64,000 bases of DNA from Hyphococcus lacteus (GCF_041058985.1 NZ_JBEHZE010000001.1:2775827-2839826), one strand, 5' to 3'. Shown: positions 28,041-37,808, numbered from the stretch's first letter. Numbers and translations: made by a program. Notes: a model not told the origin generated them from the letters alone.

Positions 28041-31000
28041 TTAGAACTCTTTGCTGACATTTACATAGAGATATCGACCGATAGGTGACGCTAGGCGACC
28101 CATATATCCGTATGTTTCATCGGCAATTGGTGGCTCGTTGTCGAATAAATTTCGAACCCCAACGCGAATACGCGACTCGCGCAGCAATCCATCGTCGAAA
28201 TTATATTCACCGAACAAATTCACCACAAGGTGCGAGTCCGTCAGATAGGTATCGCCGGTAACGTCATTCGTTAGTGACGTGTCATAAACACCACCAACAT
28301 AACGCGCATGCGCACCAATTCTAACTTGATTTAATGCCCAGGTCAGAGACGTCGAATAGCGCCATTTTGGGTTACCATTCTGTTGGATAAGATCCGCTGA
28401 CTCTGGAAGATCTGTACCGGAATTAATGGTCCCGTCTTCTTGGGCTGTAATCAAGTCATCAACACCATCAAGAACACCACGAGAGAATGAGATCAGCCGC
28501 GCCGCGTTAAAGCTTGCGCTAAAATCACCAATCGATGTTCCATTTAGACGCCACGACATACCAATATCGAGACCTTCAGCAGATTGTGGCGCCAGGTTTC
28601 TATATTGATCGTTAACATAGCGAACCTCACCGACGGGATCTAAGCCCGTACCAGCAAATTGCGCAATGTCAGTCGCAGTTGGTGCCGCACGTACAACATC
28701 AGGGTTTTCACTTCCCTGAAGGCGATTGAGATAATCTAGAGCGAGGGCATTTCCTCCGCCAAAGACGCCAACAATACCTTCTTGTTGGACCGACCAATAA
28801 TCCGCCGTAAGTGTCAATGCACCCATTGATTGCGGAATAAACTGCGGTTCAAGCACTACACCGACCGAATAGTTTTCGGATGTTTCCGGTTTAAGATCTG
28901 GGTTACCAGCGCGTCGCGCCGTTGCAACAACATCAGCGTTACAATCGTCAAATGACGCAATTCGACCAGCCCGTAAGTCAGCTTCACAGCGGACCCAATC
29001 CGTACGCGTATTACCACGCGTAACGATCAGCGCATTTACCTGTTCAAGGTTTGGCGCACGGAAGCCTTGTGAGTATGACCCGCGGAAACGCAACCCATCT
29101 AAAACATCCCATTTGAAAGCGACCTTCGGCTTACCAACGCTACCAAAGTCACTGTAATGTTCAAATCGCCCCGCAAGCTGAAGATCAAGTGATCGCATCA
29201 AAGGTACACCCATCTCAGGTGAGACAAGCGGTACCGCAACCTCTACATATGCCGATGTCACTTTGCGAGAACCAAAATTATCTGGTGTTGGACTTACGCC
29301 AAACAAGTTGCTGTTTTGCGTAATTCCCAAAACCGAGTCGAACCAGACATTGGTGCCATCAACATTAGGGTCACGGTCATCAAGTTGCGTTTCTCGGCGG
29401 AACTCAAGACCACCTGCAAAACCAACATCCCCGGCCCACATAGTAATCGCATCGGGGCGTGAAAAGCTTAGGTCCCATTGAAACAACGTCGTTTTGTTCC
29501 GGCGGTTTGCTTCTATACTAATCGCATCAATTGCCGCTTGAGAACTAACCGTCGTATCCACACCCGGATTGGCGAGATCCCCGCCATTAAATGGGTTGAA
29601 TGCATCCGGCGTAGATAGCGCTAGATTCTGTTGGAAAAGAGTGGCGTCTATTCCCTGTTGGCGATCATCGACGCTCGCTTCGCTATACAGAAATGCCGTT
29701 TCCCAATCGAGGCCAAATGCTTGGCCGCGAACCCCTGCAAGCGCCCGGAACTGTTCTGCTTTAACGCGAACCGTAGTTGGCCCCAAGTCCGAAAAGCGTA
29801 GCGTACGAAGGATTACAGGAACGCCTTCTGCTGGCGCGTCAATGCCCGGCAAACGATTGGGATTAACCGACCCATCCGCAAAGGTAACAGGGCCGAATGG
29901 GTTCCAATAATTCGTTGCAGGAACGGTCATTCTGATCGAACCGATTGTGAAGATCGAGTCCTGAACACTTTTGGTGTTAGAGCGATAATAACCGCCCTCT
30001 CCGAATAATTCCAAATTGTCAGTTAGCTCATACTTACCGGTTGCGAATAGATTTAAACGCTCAAGGTCGGGTAGCACTGAGACAGGGTTGACAGCCAAAT
30101 TATCCCAACGAAGGTTTTCATCTGTACTTGTTGTTGATGGATTTCCATCATCAATACAAACGCCGACTTGCGCTGTATCAGCTCGACATCCGACATTTGT
30201 CGCCGGTTGCAAATGGAAAATCCCGCTGGAATTCGTCACCCCAACTCCGCCTTGGCTAACAAGGGATCCATCCGCCGTCTGAAAAACGCCCCAGGGTGTC
30301 GTTGTGCTGGTATTACGAAGCTGTGTGTCACCCTCGTAATCAGTGCCTTCAAAAAGGAATCTCTTGTCTGCTGACGACGTGAAATCTTGATCACTAGAGA
30401 CTAAATCGGTTCGGTCAGTGTAATTTGCAAAAAGCGTGATGTTTCCGCGACCACCGTCGAAATTTTTGCCAAAAACACCGTTGAGATTGATCTCACGAAG
30501 GTTCGTACCCAACGCGTTACCATACTGAGCATCAATTTTTGCTCCGTCGTAATCATCAATCAAAACAGTGTTCACAACACCAGCAACTGCGTCTGAGCCA
30601 TAAATTGCGCCCGCGCCATCGCGTAGCACTTCAACCCGTTCGACACCATTCACAGGGATAGTATTACTATTGAACGTCAACACAGGGGCCAGATTGCTGC
30701 TGGCTTGACTGCTCGGGTAATTGACGCCGCGTCGGCCATTGATCAGTACAAGTGTATTACCAATACCTAAATTACGGATGTCAATTGAACCGACATCGCC
30801 GCGAGCAAAATTGCTACTGACCTGGCCGGATGTCTGGTTAAAACTTACATCACCAGCCTGTGGAATGGATAGAAAAAGCTCCTCGCCAGATACGGCAGCG
30901 ATTGTGTCAATTTCTTCGCGGTCCATGACGGTAACCGGTAATGCATCGCCAATCTGGGCACCTGATATTCGGCTACCAACAACGACGATTGTATCGTCGT

Positions 31001-31145
31001 CTGTGCCTTCTACTTGCTCTTGTGCTTGGGCCGTTCCGAACGCCCCTATCATTGCGACCAGTGACACCGAACCCATCGCGAAATGACGTTTCAAGTGGGT
31101 TGATTTTGATGCGAGTGAATGTGTGGTGATTGTCATTTTAGACAT
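28041..31145 (-). CDS. Large TonB-dependent receptor heading the amidohydrolase cluster
   Basis: About 1034 residues. A long-n-region signal peptide ends at AQA, followed by a TonB box (DDTIVVVG), a plug with RVEVLRDGAGAIYGSDAVAGVVN, and a barrel with QGFRAPNLEQ and NPDLKPETSENYS, ending YVNVSKEF. The ATG at 31145 is preferred: AGAGGGGAATA precedes it, while the longer frame from 31187 has none. It is paralogous to the receptor at 10873 over plug and barrel. Three exported amidohydrolase genes follow on the same strand, so its ligand is likely an amide or peptide that they process. An attenuator-like hairpin lies about 70 bases upstream of the start. Confidence 0.92.
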   Translation of the reverse strand: MSKMTITTHSLASKSTHLKRHFAMGSVSLVAMIGAFGTAQAQEQVEGTDDDTIVVVGSRISGAQIGDALPVTVMDREEIDTIAAVSGEELFLSIPQAGDVSFNQTSGQVSSNFARGDVGSIDIRNLGIGNTLVLINGRRGVNYPSSQASSNLAPVLTFNSNTIPVNGVERVEVLRDGAGAIYGSDAVAGVVNTVLIDDYDGAKIDAQYGNALGTNLREINLNGVFGKNFDGGRGNITLFANYTDRTDLVSSDQDFTSSADKRFLFEGTDYEGDTQLRNTSTTTPWGVFQTADGSLVSQGGVGVTNSSGIFHLQPATNVGCRADTAQVGVCIDDGNPSTTSTDENLRWDNLAVNPVSVLPDLERLNLFATGKYELTDNLELFGEGGYYRSNTKSVQDSIFTIGSIRMTVPATNYWNPFGPVTFADGSVNPNRLPGIDAPAEGVPVILRTLRFSDLGPTTVRVKAEQFRALAGVRGQAFGLDWETAFLYSEASVDDRQQGIDATLFQQNLALSTPDAFNPFNGGDLANPGVDTTVSSQAAIDAISIEANRRNKTTLFQWDLSFSRPDAITMWAGDVGFAGGLEFRRETQLDDRDPNVDGTNVWFDSVLGITQNSNLFGVSPTPDNFGSRKVTSAYVEVAVPLVSPEMGVPLMRSLDLQLAGRFEHYSDFGSVGKPKVAFKWDVLDGLRFRGSYSQGFRAPNLEQVNALIVTRGNTRTDWVRCEADLRAGRIASFDDCNADVVATARRAGNPDLKPETSENYSVGVVLEPQFIPQSMGALTLTADYWSVQQEGIVGVFGGGNALALDYLNRLQGSENPDVVRAAPTATDIAQFAGTGLDPVGEVRYVNDQYRNLAPQSAEGLDIGMSWRLNGTSIGDFSASFNAARLISFSRGVLDGVDDLITAQEDGTINSGTDLPESADLIQQNGNPKWRYSTSLTWALNQVRIGAHARYVGGVYDTSLTNDVTGDTYLTDSHLVVNLFGEYNFDDGLLRESRIRVGVRNLFDNEPPIADETYGYMGRLASPIGRYLYVNVSKEF

Positions 31146-31603
31146 TATTCCCCTCTTCGTTTGTTCGAATTTATTATCGAGGCGCAAATTCGAATGTGCT
31201 GAATAGTTTCCCTCGCAAAAATCCTAGCGCGAGATTCGCGACGGATTTTTTTTATAAATGGGGGATTGGGATCAATACGAAGTAGGATTTCTTCTGTAAC
31301 TCGATAACTAAAGAAAAATTTTTTGCAGCGCTATTCTCTGCTAGTGCAATAAGTCTTTCGCGTTTCGCTTTGCGCAAGAGCGGTCGCGCCACGAGAACGA
31401 ATGAATACCAGACACTTTTACGGGCCATGCAGCGAATACAGCGCATTCAAAGAGAAATTTTCCTCAAGAACGCAAAATTTGAAATTTTCTACGATCCATT
31501 CCGAAGATTGAACTTAAGAACAAAAATTTTTTCTCAGGAATTGCGGCACAATCAGATCGGTACACAAAGGCCCGAGATAGAAAAGTAATTGGTATTTAAA
31601 TTG
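31146..31603. other. 458-base divergent intergenic region
   Basis: This gap separates the minus-strand TonB receptor from the plus-strand cysteine-dioxygenase-like gene. Apart from the hairpin at 31217-31253 it is A/T-rich with several A and T runs. Short reading frames in it look like noise: they show no family motif and no good ribosome site. It must hold two divergent promoters, but I could not assign -35/-10 elements with confidence. Confidence 0.5.
31217..31253. promoter_or_regulatory. Attenuator/terminator-like hairpin upstream of the TonB receptor
   Basis: Outer arms AAAAATCC (31217-31224) and GGATTTTT (31243-31250) enclose inner arms CGCGA and TCGCG around GAT. T tracts lie on both strands. 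The structure sits 72 bases upstream of the receptor start codon. It could end an upstream leader or small RNA on the minus strand, work as an attenuator, or act as a terminator for plus-strand transcription. Confidence 0.5.
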
Positions 31604-32188
31604 ATGATACAATCTACGCCGACTTTTGAATCCCCAACAGCCGCAACCCACAAAACGCCAGATTTCGTCTTAAAAACGCGTGATGACATTCGCGATAGCC
31701 TTCAAGCATCTTCGAGTCATCACCGTAACAACCTGCTTAAAGAGTGCGTTAAAGCGGCCGCCAAAAATTCGGATTTTGAACGATACATCACAGCACCAAA
31801 ACCGGGCGCTTATGACCGCGCCATTATTTATACAGACCCCGCCTTCTATTTTAGCCTAATGATGTTGACGTGGGCACCGGGCGCTAAAACACCGATTCAC
31901 GGGCACAATTCCTACGGCTTTGTGGGTATTTGCTCAGGCAAGATTGCCGTAGAGTGCTTTGAGCGGGTCAACCTTGGGGATAGCCAATTTTCCATCGTAC
32001 CCAATTATAGCTGTATCAGTAATGCGGGCGATGTTGCGGATGCCCATAGTGGGGCCGAGGGAATTCATCGATTGAGCAATCCGACCACAAGACAAGCGGT
32101 ATCACTTCATCTATACCGGATGGATCTATCAGAAGATCCCGCTGCGATTAATGATGTTTACGAAGAACGCCGTTTATCGTCCTTGTGA
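31604..32188 (+). CDS. Cysteine dioxygenase-like cupin protein
   Basis: 194 residues from the ATG at 31604; a TTG at 31589 is a weaker alternative, and neither has a strong ribosome site. The cupin core (about residues 70-165) carries the iron-binding pair in WAPGAKTPIHGHNSYGF and the third His in IHRLSNPT, followed by SLHLY, whose Tyr matches the conserved tyrosine of thiol dioxygenases. The family oxidises cysteine, or relatives such as 3-mercaptopropionate, to the sulfinate with O2; which substrate applies here is unclear. It is cytoplasmic (no signal). The AGCS amino-acid symporter gene follows 38 bases later, suggesting an uptake-plus-catabolism pair. Confidence 0.85.
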   Translation: MIQSTPTFESPTAATHKTPDFVLKTRDDIRDSLQASSSHHRNNLLKECVKAAAKNSDFERYITAPKPGAYDRAIIYTDPAFYFSLMMLTWAPGAKTPIHGHNSYGFVGICSGKIAVECFERVNLGDSQFSIVPNYSCISNAGDVADAHSGAEGIHRLSNPTTRQAVSLHLYRMDLSEDPAAINDVYEERRLSSL

Positions 32189-32226
32189 AAACATATACCA
32201 CATCTGCTTTTTAGAAAGATAAAACC

Positions 32227-33615
32227 TTGGGTGCGTTCGAAGCTTTAATTACGACGATGGCAAACTGGATTTGGGGCTTGCCGCTTGTTCTGTTGATCAC
32301 GGGCAGCGGGATGTTCTTCTTTCTGTTCTCTCGGTTTCTGCCGTTTCGACACCTGCCTCACAGCATCGCTGTGCTTACCGGGCGTCACGACCAATCGGGT
32401 GATCCAGGTCTCATTAGCCATTTTCAAGCGCTTTCGGTCGCCCTCGCCGCCACTATCGGCATGGGCAATATCGCTGGCGTTGCTATCGCCATTTCTGTGG
32501 GAGGGCCGGGCGCAATTTTTTGGATGTGGATGTCTGCGATACTCGGAATGGCGACGAAATATTTCACTTGCACACTCGCCGTAATGTATCGCGGCCGCGA
32601 CTCCGAGGGTGTCCTCCAGGGCGGGCCAATGTACGTCATCGTTGAGGGCCTCGGTAAAAAATGGAAGCCCCTCGCCATCTGGTTCTGTGTCGCAGGTATG
32701 GCCGGCTGTTTGCCGGTGTTTAATGCAAATCAGCTCACCCAAGCCGTACGGGATATTTTACTGATCCCGGCGGGTGTCGAAGACCTGAAAACCGCAAGTT
32801 TTATCATTGGGCTGATCTTAATGTCGATCACCGCAGCCGTCATCTTCGGCGGACTCAAAAGGATCAGTCATGTCGTCACGATGGTCGTGCCATTTATGGT
32901 CATCATCTATGTGATTGCCGTCTTGGGCATCATTTTAATCAATGTGGAGGATGTCCCGAAATACTTCACCTTGATCTTTACTGATGCGTTTTCCGCTAAC
33001 TTTTTTAAGGGCGATGCAATGTTTGGCGGAGCCTTGGGCGGCTTGATCCTACTCGGCGTGCGACGTGCGGCCTTTTCAAATGAGGCCGGTCTTGGCACCG
33101 CCCCCATGGCCCATGGCGCAGCAAAAACCTCAGAGCCAGTCCATGAGGGCCTGGTCGCTATGCTTGGTCCGGTAATCGACACCCTTATCGTCTGCACCAT
33201 GACCGCACTCGCTATCCTCATGACCGGCGTGTGGCAATCAACTGAAAGCAATGGCGTGACCCTAACGGCCAATGCATTTGAATCCGCCTATCCCGGTTTT
33301 GGCGGCTATATCCTCTTATTGTGCATTTTATCATTTGGCGGATCGTCGCTGATCTCTTACTCATATTTTGGAAAGAAGTGCTTTTCCTTCCTCTTCGGCG
33401 TCAAACGATCTTGGGTTTATAATGCCGTCTATGTGGCAACTATTCTTATGGGTGCGGTCTCATCTCTTGGGCTAATTCTCAATTTTATTGATTTCAGCTT
33501 TGCCATGATGGCCATACCGACCGTCACCTCTGCCCTCATCCTCTCTCCCAAAGTCATCAAAACGTCAAAAGAGTATTTCCAAAGACAACGCGCGGAAGAA
33601 CAACAAAGTATCTAG
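32227..33615 (+). CDS. Alanine/glycine:cation symporter (AGCS family)
   Basis: 462 residues with about 10-11 membrane segments. The family signature is present as GMGNIAGVAIAISVGGPGA followed by FWMWMSA. AFSNEAGLGTAPMAHGAA is the second conserved segment. AGCS proteins import alanine, glycine or related amino acids with sodium. The TTG at 32227 is accepted as start because AGAAAGAT lies just upstream and an Ala-Asn-Trp-Ile-Trp segment follows, as in relatives; the ATG at 32257 is an alternative. It is the second gene behind the cysteine-dioxygenase-like gene. D-alanine is also a known substrate within the family, which is worth noting given the D-amino-acid genes elsewhere in the window. Confidence 0.93.
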   Translation: MGAFEALITTMANWIWGLPLVLLITGSGMFFFLFSRFLPFRHLPHSIAVLTGRHDQSGDPGLISHFQALSVALAATIGMGNIAGVAIAISVGGPGAIFWMWMSAILGMATKYFTCTLAVMYRGRDSEGVLQGGPMYVIVEGLGKKWKPLAIWFCVAGMAGCLPVFNANQLTQAVRDILLIPAGVEDLKTASFIIGLILMSITAAVIFGGLKRISHVVTMVVPFMVIIYVIAVLGIILINVEDVPKYFTLIFTDAFSANFFKGDAMFGGALGGLILLGVRRAAFSNEAGLGTAPMAHGAAKTSEPVHEGLVAMLGPVIDTLIVCTMTALAILMTGVWQSTESNGVTLTANAFESAYPGFGGYILLLCILSFGGSSLISYSYFGKKCFSFLFGVKRSWVYNAVYVATILMGAVSSLGLILNFIDFSFAMMAIPTVTSALILSPKVIKTSKEYFQRQRAEEQQSI

Positions 33616-33818
33616 GGGCGACCTACTCTTTTGAACGCAGCCACGCTCAGGTAGCAAAATGGCTGCATCAAAGAAGATGACGGACGCATGAACAGCAAAA
33701 GCGTTTTGAGAGCCCTAACCAATGTGATAATGGCGCACGGCGTGTCTGATCACATTCGCACTGATATTTGAATTTGCAAAAATTCCGGATTTTCGGGCCA
33801 ATCCAAAAGTCGGAAGCG

Positions 33819-35396
33819 TTAGTGGAGAGTAATGCGTTCCTTCGGCTTCTCATCATAAGTAATGATATCAGTCAAATAGACCGAAGCCCCCTCGGAAGGG
33901 TTAAGCAATTTTATTTCCACCTGATGATCACCCGCAGCAAGTTGGTATTTCCAAAATAGGTAAAATCGGCGAACGTCAAAATCACTCGGCAACGAAGCAG
34001 TCTCCACCAACTCTCCGTCTACATATAATTCTGCTTTAAACTCATGTTGATTTTCCGTATCATCCTTTGCGTATCCCATAACCGCAAAACCGTTACCGTT
34101 GAAATCAAACTGATAACTCCCTTCGACCCGCGTGCCATCAACGGTCAAAAACGGAATCACCGCCGTGTAATAGGATAAATTACGACGTTCTTTCAAATAG
34201 TGGCCATCGAAAGAGACTTCTAATGGCACGACCTTTGGGTCCTGAATTTTTATCGTGACCTTTTCGCCCGTAACGGCACCGCCACCGCTCTCTATCACAT
34301 CAACGGCATGATCGAATGACATTCTGTATGCATCATTTAGTGAAATTTCTGTATGCGCAAACTGCGTATCCTCGACATCACTTAGCCCTTGCATCCAATA
34401 AGTCGGGATCGCGTCATATCCGTATATGGTACCTAAAATGCCAGCAGCCGTTGCAGGGTTACAATCGGCGTCGTCACCAGCACGAGTTGCAATTTCAATC
34501 GTTTTTGCAAAATCACCATCGCCATACAATAACCCTAACACAACCCATGCAGCGTTTATTTTCGCATCGATATTAAACGGAGAATGAGCGCCTGCGGGAC
34601 CAAGATCCGTATCCGACCATTTTTTGTGAATTTCAAACCACGCGTGTTTCCAATCCTCAGGATTGTCATCATGTAGTTTTACAACGTCTAAAATGGTCTG
34701 ATGAAACTGGCTTTCTGGTGGAATAGTTGACAGCGCCGTATCAATAATCTCACTAATATCTGCGGTGATAAAAGCTTGCGAATACATCGCGGCTACAAAA
34801 ACTCCGCCATACCAGCCATCTCCATAATTCATGATATGGCCGATTTTATCGCTCAACTGGGTCGCCGTATTAATCATTCCAGGGCTCATTATACCAATGA
34901 AATCGGCTTCAATCTGAAAATCAATATCATCCGCTGCCGGATTATTAAGCCAATGACCGGACGCAGGCGGCGTTAAACCATTCAAAACATTATATCGCGC
35001 CATTTGATTAGCGAACCACAACGGATATTTCGCATTTGCAAATGCGTCGGCAAAAGATTGAACAGGCGCGTCCACGCCTTCATCTTCGATAACCTGAACA
35101 AAACTCAAATCCATATAAATATCATCATAAGCACCCGGCGAGTATTCATATGTATTTTTCAATGAATTCTCGTCCCACGGGACCGGGAAACTTTCTGGTA
35201 CCAAAGCGCTCTGGAAACGAAATTCGACTGGAAAACCATAGGTCACGCCAATCGTTTGCGCCGCCCACGCACCTTTAATTTTATTCATTAATTCGTCGCG
35301 TGACAGCTTGAATTCCTCAGCCAAAGCTGGCGCGGAATACATGACGCTGGAACAAAATAAACAAACGGCAAGTCGGCGAAAGTGTTTCATTGACAT
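33819..35396 (-). CDS. Exported ADP-ribosylglycohydrolase-family protein with C-terminal beta domain
   Basis: About 525 residues. The signal peptide (KHFRRLAVCLFCSSVMYSAPALA) is unusual, because most DraG/ARH enzymes are cytoplasmic. The catalytic domain (about residues 25-370) shows KGAWAAQTIGVTYG, the DDIYMD metal motif in place of DDT-x-M, and RAGDDADCNPATAAGILG, which matches the G-x-D-x-D-x-x-A-x-x-x-G metal signature. The last ~150 residues are a predicted beta-sandwich with an EVxL-type edge strand (HQVEIKLLNPSEG). Removal of an N- or O-glycosidically linked ribosyl group outside the cytoplasm is inferred. The second ATG (35396) has the best spacing to AGGAG. It has no obvious operon partners. 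Confidence 0.82.
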   Translation of the reverse strand: MSMKHFRRLAVCLFCSSVMYSAPALAEEFKLSRDELMNKIKGAWAAQTIGVTYGFPVEFRFQSALVPESFPVPWDENSLKNTYEYSPGAYDDIYMDLSFVQVIEDEGVDAPVQSFADAFANAKYPLWFANQMARYNVLNGLTPPASGHWLNNPAADDIDFQIEADFIGIMSPGMINTATQLSDKIGHIMNYGDGWYGGVFVAAMYSQAFITADISEIIDTALSTIPPESQFHQTILDVVKLHDDNPEDWKHAWFEIHKKWSDTDLGPAGAHSPFNIDAKINAAWVVLGLLYGDGDFAKTIEIATRAGDDADCNPATAAGILGTIYGYDAIPTYWMQGLSDVEDTQFAHTEISLNDAYRMSFDHAVDVIESGGGAVTGEKVTIKIQDPKVVPLEVSFDGHYLKERRNLSYYTAVIPFLTVDGTRVEGSYQFDFNGNGFAVMGYAKDDTENQHEFKAELYVDGELVETASLPSDFDVRRFYLFWKYQLAAGDHQVEIKLLNPSEGASVYLTDIITYDEKPKERITLH

Positions 35397-35591
35397 CATG
35401 GCTCCTGCTTTTCGCTCCTACTAGCCGAAGTAACATGGCGGCTCGCCTAGGATTCGGTCATAACGATGCCCACGTCTACAGCAACTGAATAGTCATTTTG
35501 CGCAGATTAACCGACCGAGTATCAAAAAACTTCGTCGCGCACACAGGCGGTTACGACAGGCATAATACTTTGATGCAAAAACGTCTAACTA

Positions 35592-36491
35592 CTATAGTTG
35601 GAACGCACGATAATAGAGCGATTCCATATCGAGATCTGATTGACTGAACCATAGATCTTTGTGTTCGATTATCTGTTCGACAATGACATCGAATGGTTTC
35701 GTCTCGTGTCTTTGCAGCGCCTCAAGGTCAATGATTTCTATATGGTTTTCAACGCTACCAATAGCGCATGATTTACCAAAGGGGTGGTATCCCACGGAAA
35801 ATATTTGCGATGTGGTATTTCTATAAACCCACAATTTCGTTTCTAAACTAAATAATACCGAGCCGCGCTTGGTTCCGGCCAACAAAAACTTTCCATCCGG
35901 ACTAAATGAAAGAGCCGCCTCATGATCGGGTGCTTTGAACTCCCCGAGATACTCACCACTCTCTAATGTCCATACCCGAACCGCATTATCATATGCATAT
36001 GAAACAGCGACATGCTGATTATCATGGCTGAACGCGACATTTACGGTACAGGCCTCATATGAATCGCGCTGCCATGATAATTGCGCAACTTGTCGCCCCG
36101 TCGCGTTTTCAAAAACCCCGACATAATCGCTACGGTCTGCGTAATAGACCCCGTCGTCACTTTTTCTATTTACGCGTGAAGCTACTTCTGCGCCATCAGG
36201 CGGCGGTAGCCGCTTTCCGTCCGATACCCGAATATGGGTCGGCCCATCTTCACTAAGGTAGAAAATACTCTCGCCAGTCGCAGAATAATTTATCCGTTCA
36301 AAAACTTCCGGCCCCTCTTCGACCGATATTTTCTGAACATTGGGCCCTATGGTGCCAGTGGTTTTATATCCGTCGAGCAGTAGAGTAAGGCGTAAAGAAA
36401 AACTTTGATGCAAGCCAGGGTCAAGCGGCACGTTCTCGCCCGTATCAATCCGCGATTGCAAATATTCGCTAAACTCTGTCAACGCATCCAT
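35592..36491 (-). CDS. WD40-like beta-propeller protein, cytoplasmic
   Basis: 299 residues without a signal peptide or membrane segment. Repeated blades are visible, for example VAVSYAYDNAVRVWTLESGEY, then AALSFSPDGKFLLAGTKRGSV and SVGYHPFGKSCAIGSVENHI. This is the W-D/SPDGK-type pattern of WD40 or quinoprotein-like propellers. About 70 N-terminal residues and 30 C-terminal residues are outside the blades. Such proteins are interaction scaffolds; the partner is unknown. It stands alone, 165 bases from the CoA-transferase gene upstream on the same strand. I cannot assign a specific function. Confidence 0.7.
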   Translation of the reverse strand: MDALTEFSEYLQSRIDTGENVPLDPGLHQSFSLRLTLLLDGYKTTGTIGPNVQKISVEEGPEVFERINYSATGESIFYLSEDGPTHIRVSDGKRLPPPDGAEVASRVNRKSDDGVYYADRSDYVGVFENATGRQVAQLSWQRDSYEACTVNVAFSHDNQHVAVSYAYDNAVRVWTLESGEYLGEFKAPDHEAALSFSPDGKFLLAGTKRGSVLFSLETKLWVYRNTTSQIFSVGYHPFGKSCAIGSVENHIEIIDLEALQRHETKPFDVIVEQIIEHKDLWFSQSDLDMESLYYRAFQL

Positions 36492-36656
36492 ATCTTATCT
36501 CACTAGTCTTCAGTTTTTAGATAAGAATATTATTAATGCATGCCTTTCGAGAAAGCCAAGACCGAGAACGCGACGCACCACAGTCAATGCGTTGTTGGTT
36601 TATCTTATCTCCAGCGGAACCACCGACATCAATTCTTTTGGCATTCTAAGGACTGC

Positions 36657-37808
36657 CTAGTCCTCGTCATCAGACTGAATTTCAGACAAAACCTCTTCGC
36701 GGTCTGCATCAAGCGCAGGAGCCGGACGGTCTGGCATTTCTTTCGCTGTGTAGCTCGCGAAGGGTGAACTTGCATACAGCAATTTACCTTCGCGCGGATG
36801 CGACATCGTTTTAAAATATCCGGTTTCCGCTAAATGGGGCTCCGTGGGCAAATCTTCCAATTTATTGACGGGCGCGCAAGGGATGTCAGCTTTGCGTAAC
36901 GCCTCCAGCCATTCTTGCGTGGATTTTTCCGGCGCTGCCTTTTCAATTAACTCATAAAGTTTTTCGATCTCGCTGGACCGAGTCTCATCATTTAAAATCA
37001 GTGGCGAGTCAGCGAGATCATCCCGATTGATCAGACGCAGAAACCGCCGCCACTGAGCCGCCGTATAAGGCATGATAGCAACATAGCCATCACGCGTCGG
37101 ATAAGGGCGGCGCCCGGCCGCGTTTAGCCGTGCATATCCGCGATCCGGAAGGTCGGGAATAAAGCTTTGACCACTGAGTTGTTCAATTAAAAGGAACGAT
37201 GCCATCGCTTCGTACATTGGCGTTTCAATATGACACCCCTCACCCGTTCTAGCGTGAGCTGCAACGCCCGCTGCGATCGCAAATGCCAAATGCAGACCGG
37301 CCACCTTATCGCATATTATTGTACGAACAAAACGCGGCGTCCCACTTTCATCTGCGTTCAACCAAGCCATGCCCGAAGCAGCTTGAATGCAATCATCATA
37401 AGCCGGCTCATCACCATACTTCCCTTGTCCGAAGCCTCTGGCAGAGCAGAAAACAATGTCTGATTTGTAGTTTTTGATCGACGTGTAATCGACGCCAAGT
37501 TTAGAGGCGCTGTTGTCGCGCAAATTGTGAACGAAGACATCAGCCGTTTGAACTAATCTAGCCAGAATATCGTGATCCGCACTATCGGTAAGATCAAGCA
37601 CAATAGAACGTTTGTTGCGGTTTACGTTCAAAAAGCCGGCACCGTCACCGCCCTTTCGTCCGGGGCGCGCCGCCCGAAATACATCCCCGCCTTTCGGCTC
37701 CACCTTAATGACATCGGCGCCCATATCAGCCAAAAGCTGAGTCGCGTATGGCCCCAGAACAACCGTACTTAAATCGATTATTCGCACCCCTTTTAAAAGG
37801 TCGTACAT
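36657..37808 (-). CDS. CaiB/BaiF family (class III) CoA-transferase
   Basis: 383 residues, a typical length. The N-terminal Rossmann-like segment reads LLKGVRIIDLSTVVLGPYATQLLADMGADVIKVE and is diagnostic. NRNKRSIVLDL, VFVHNLRDNSASKLG, and later AGRRPYPTRDGYVA and CAPVNKLEDL complete the family pattern. Members transfer CoA between carboxylic acids or racemise 2-methylacyl-CoA; the substrate cannot be deduced. The enzyme is cytoplasmic. A degraded reading frame lies in the gap upstream, before the TetR gene, so a former partner may have been lost. Confidence 0.93.
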   Translation of the reverse strand: MYDLLKGVRIIDLSTVVLGPYATQLLADMGADVIKVEPKGGDVFRAARPGRKGGDGAGFLNVNRNKRSIVLDLTDSADHDILARLVQTADVFVHNLRDNSASKLGVDYTSIKNYKSDIVFCSARGFGQGKYGDEPAYDDCIQAASGMAWLNADESGTPRFVRTIICDKVAGLHLAFAIAAGVAAHARTGEGCHIETPMYEAMASFLLIEQLSGQSFIPDLPDRGYARLNAAGRRPYPTRDGYVAIMPYTAAQWRRFLRLINRDDLADSPLILNDETRSSEIEKLYELIEKAAPEKSTQEWLEALRKADIPCAPVNKLEDLPTEPHLAETGYFKTMSHPREGKLLYASSPFASYTAKEMPDRPAPALDADREEVLSEIQSDDED

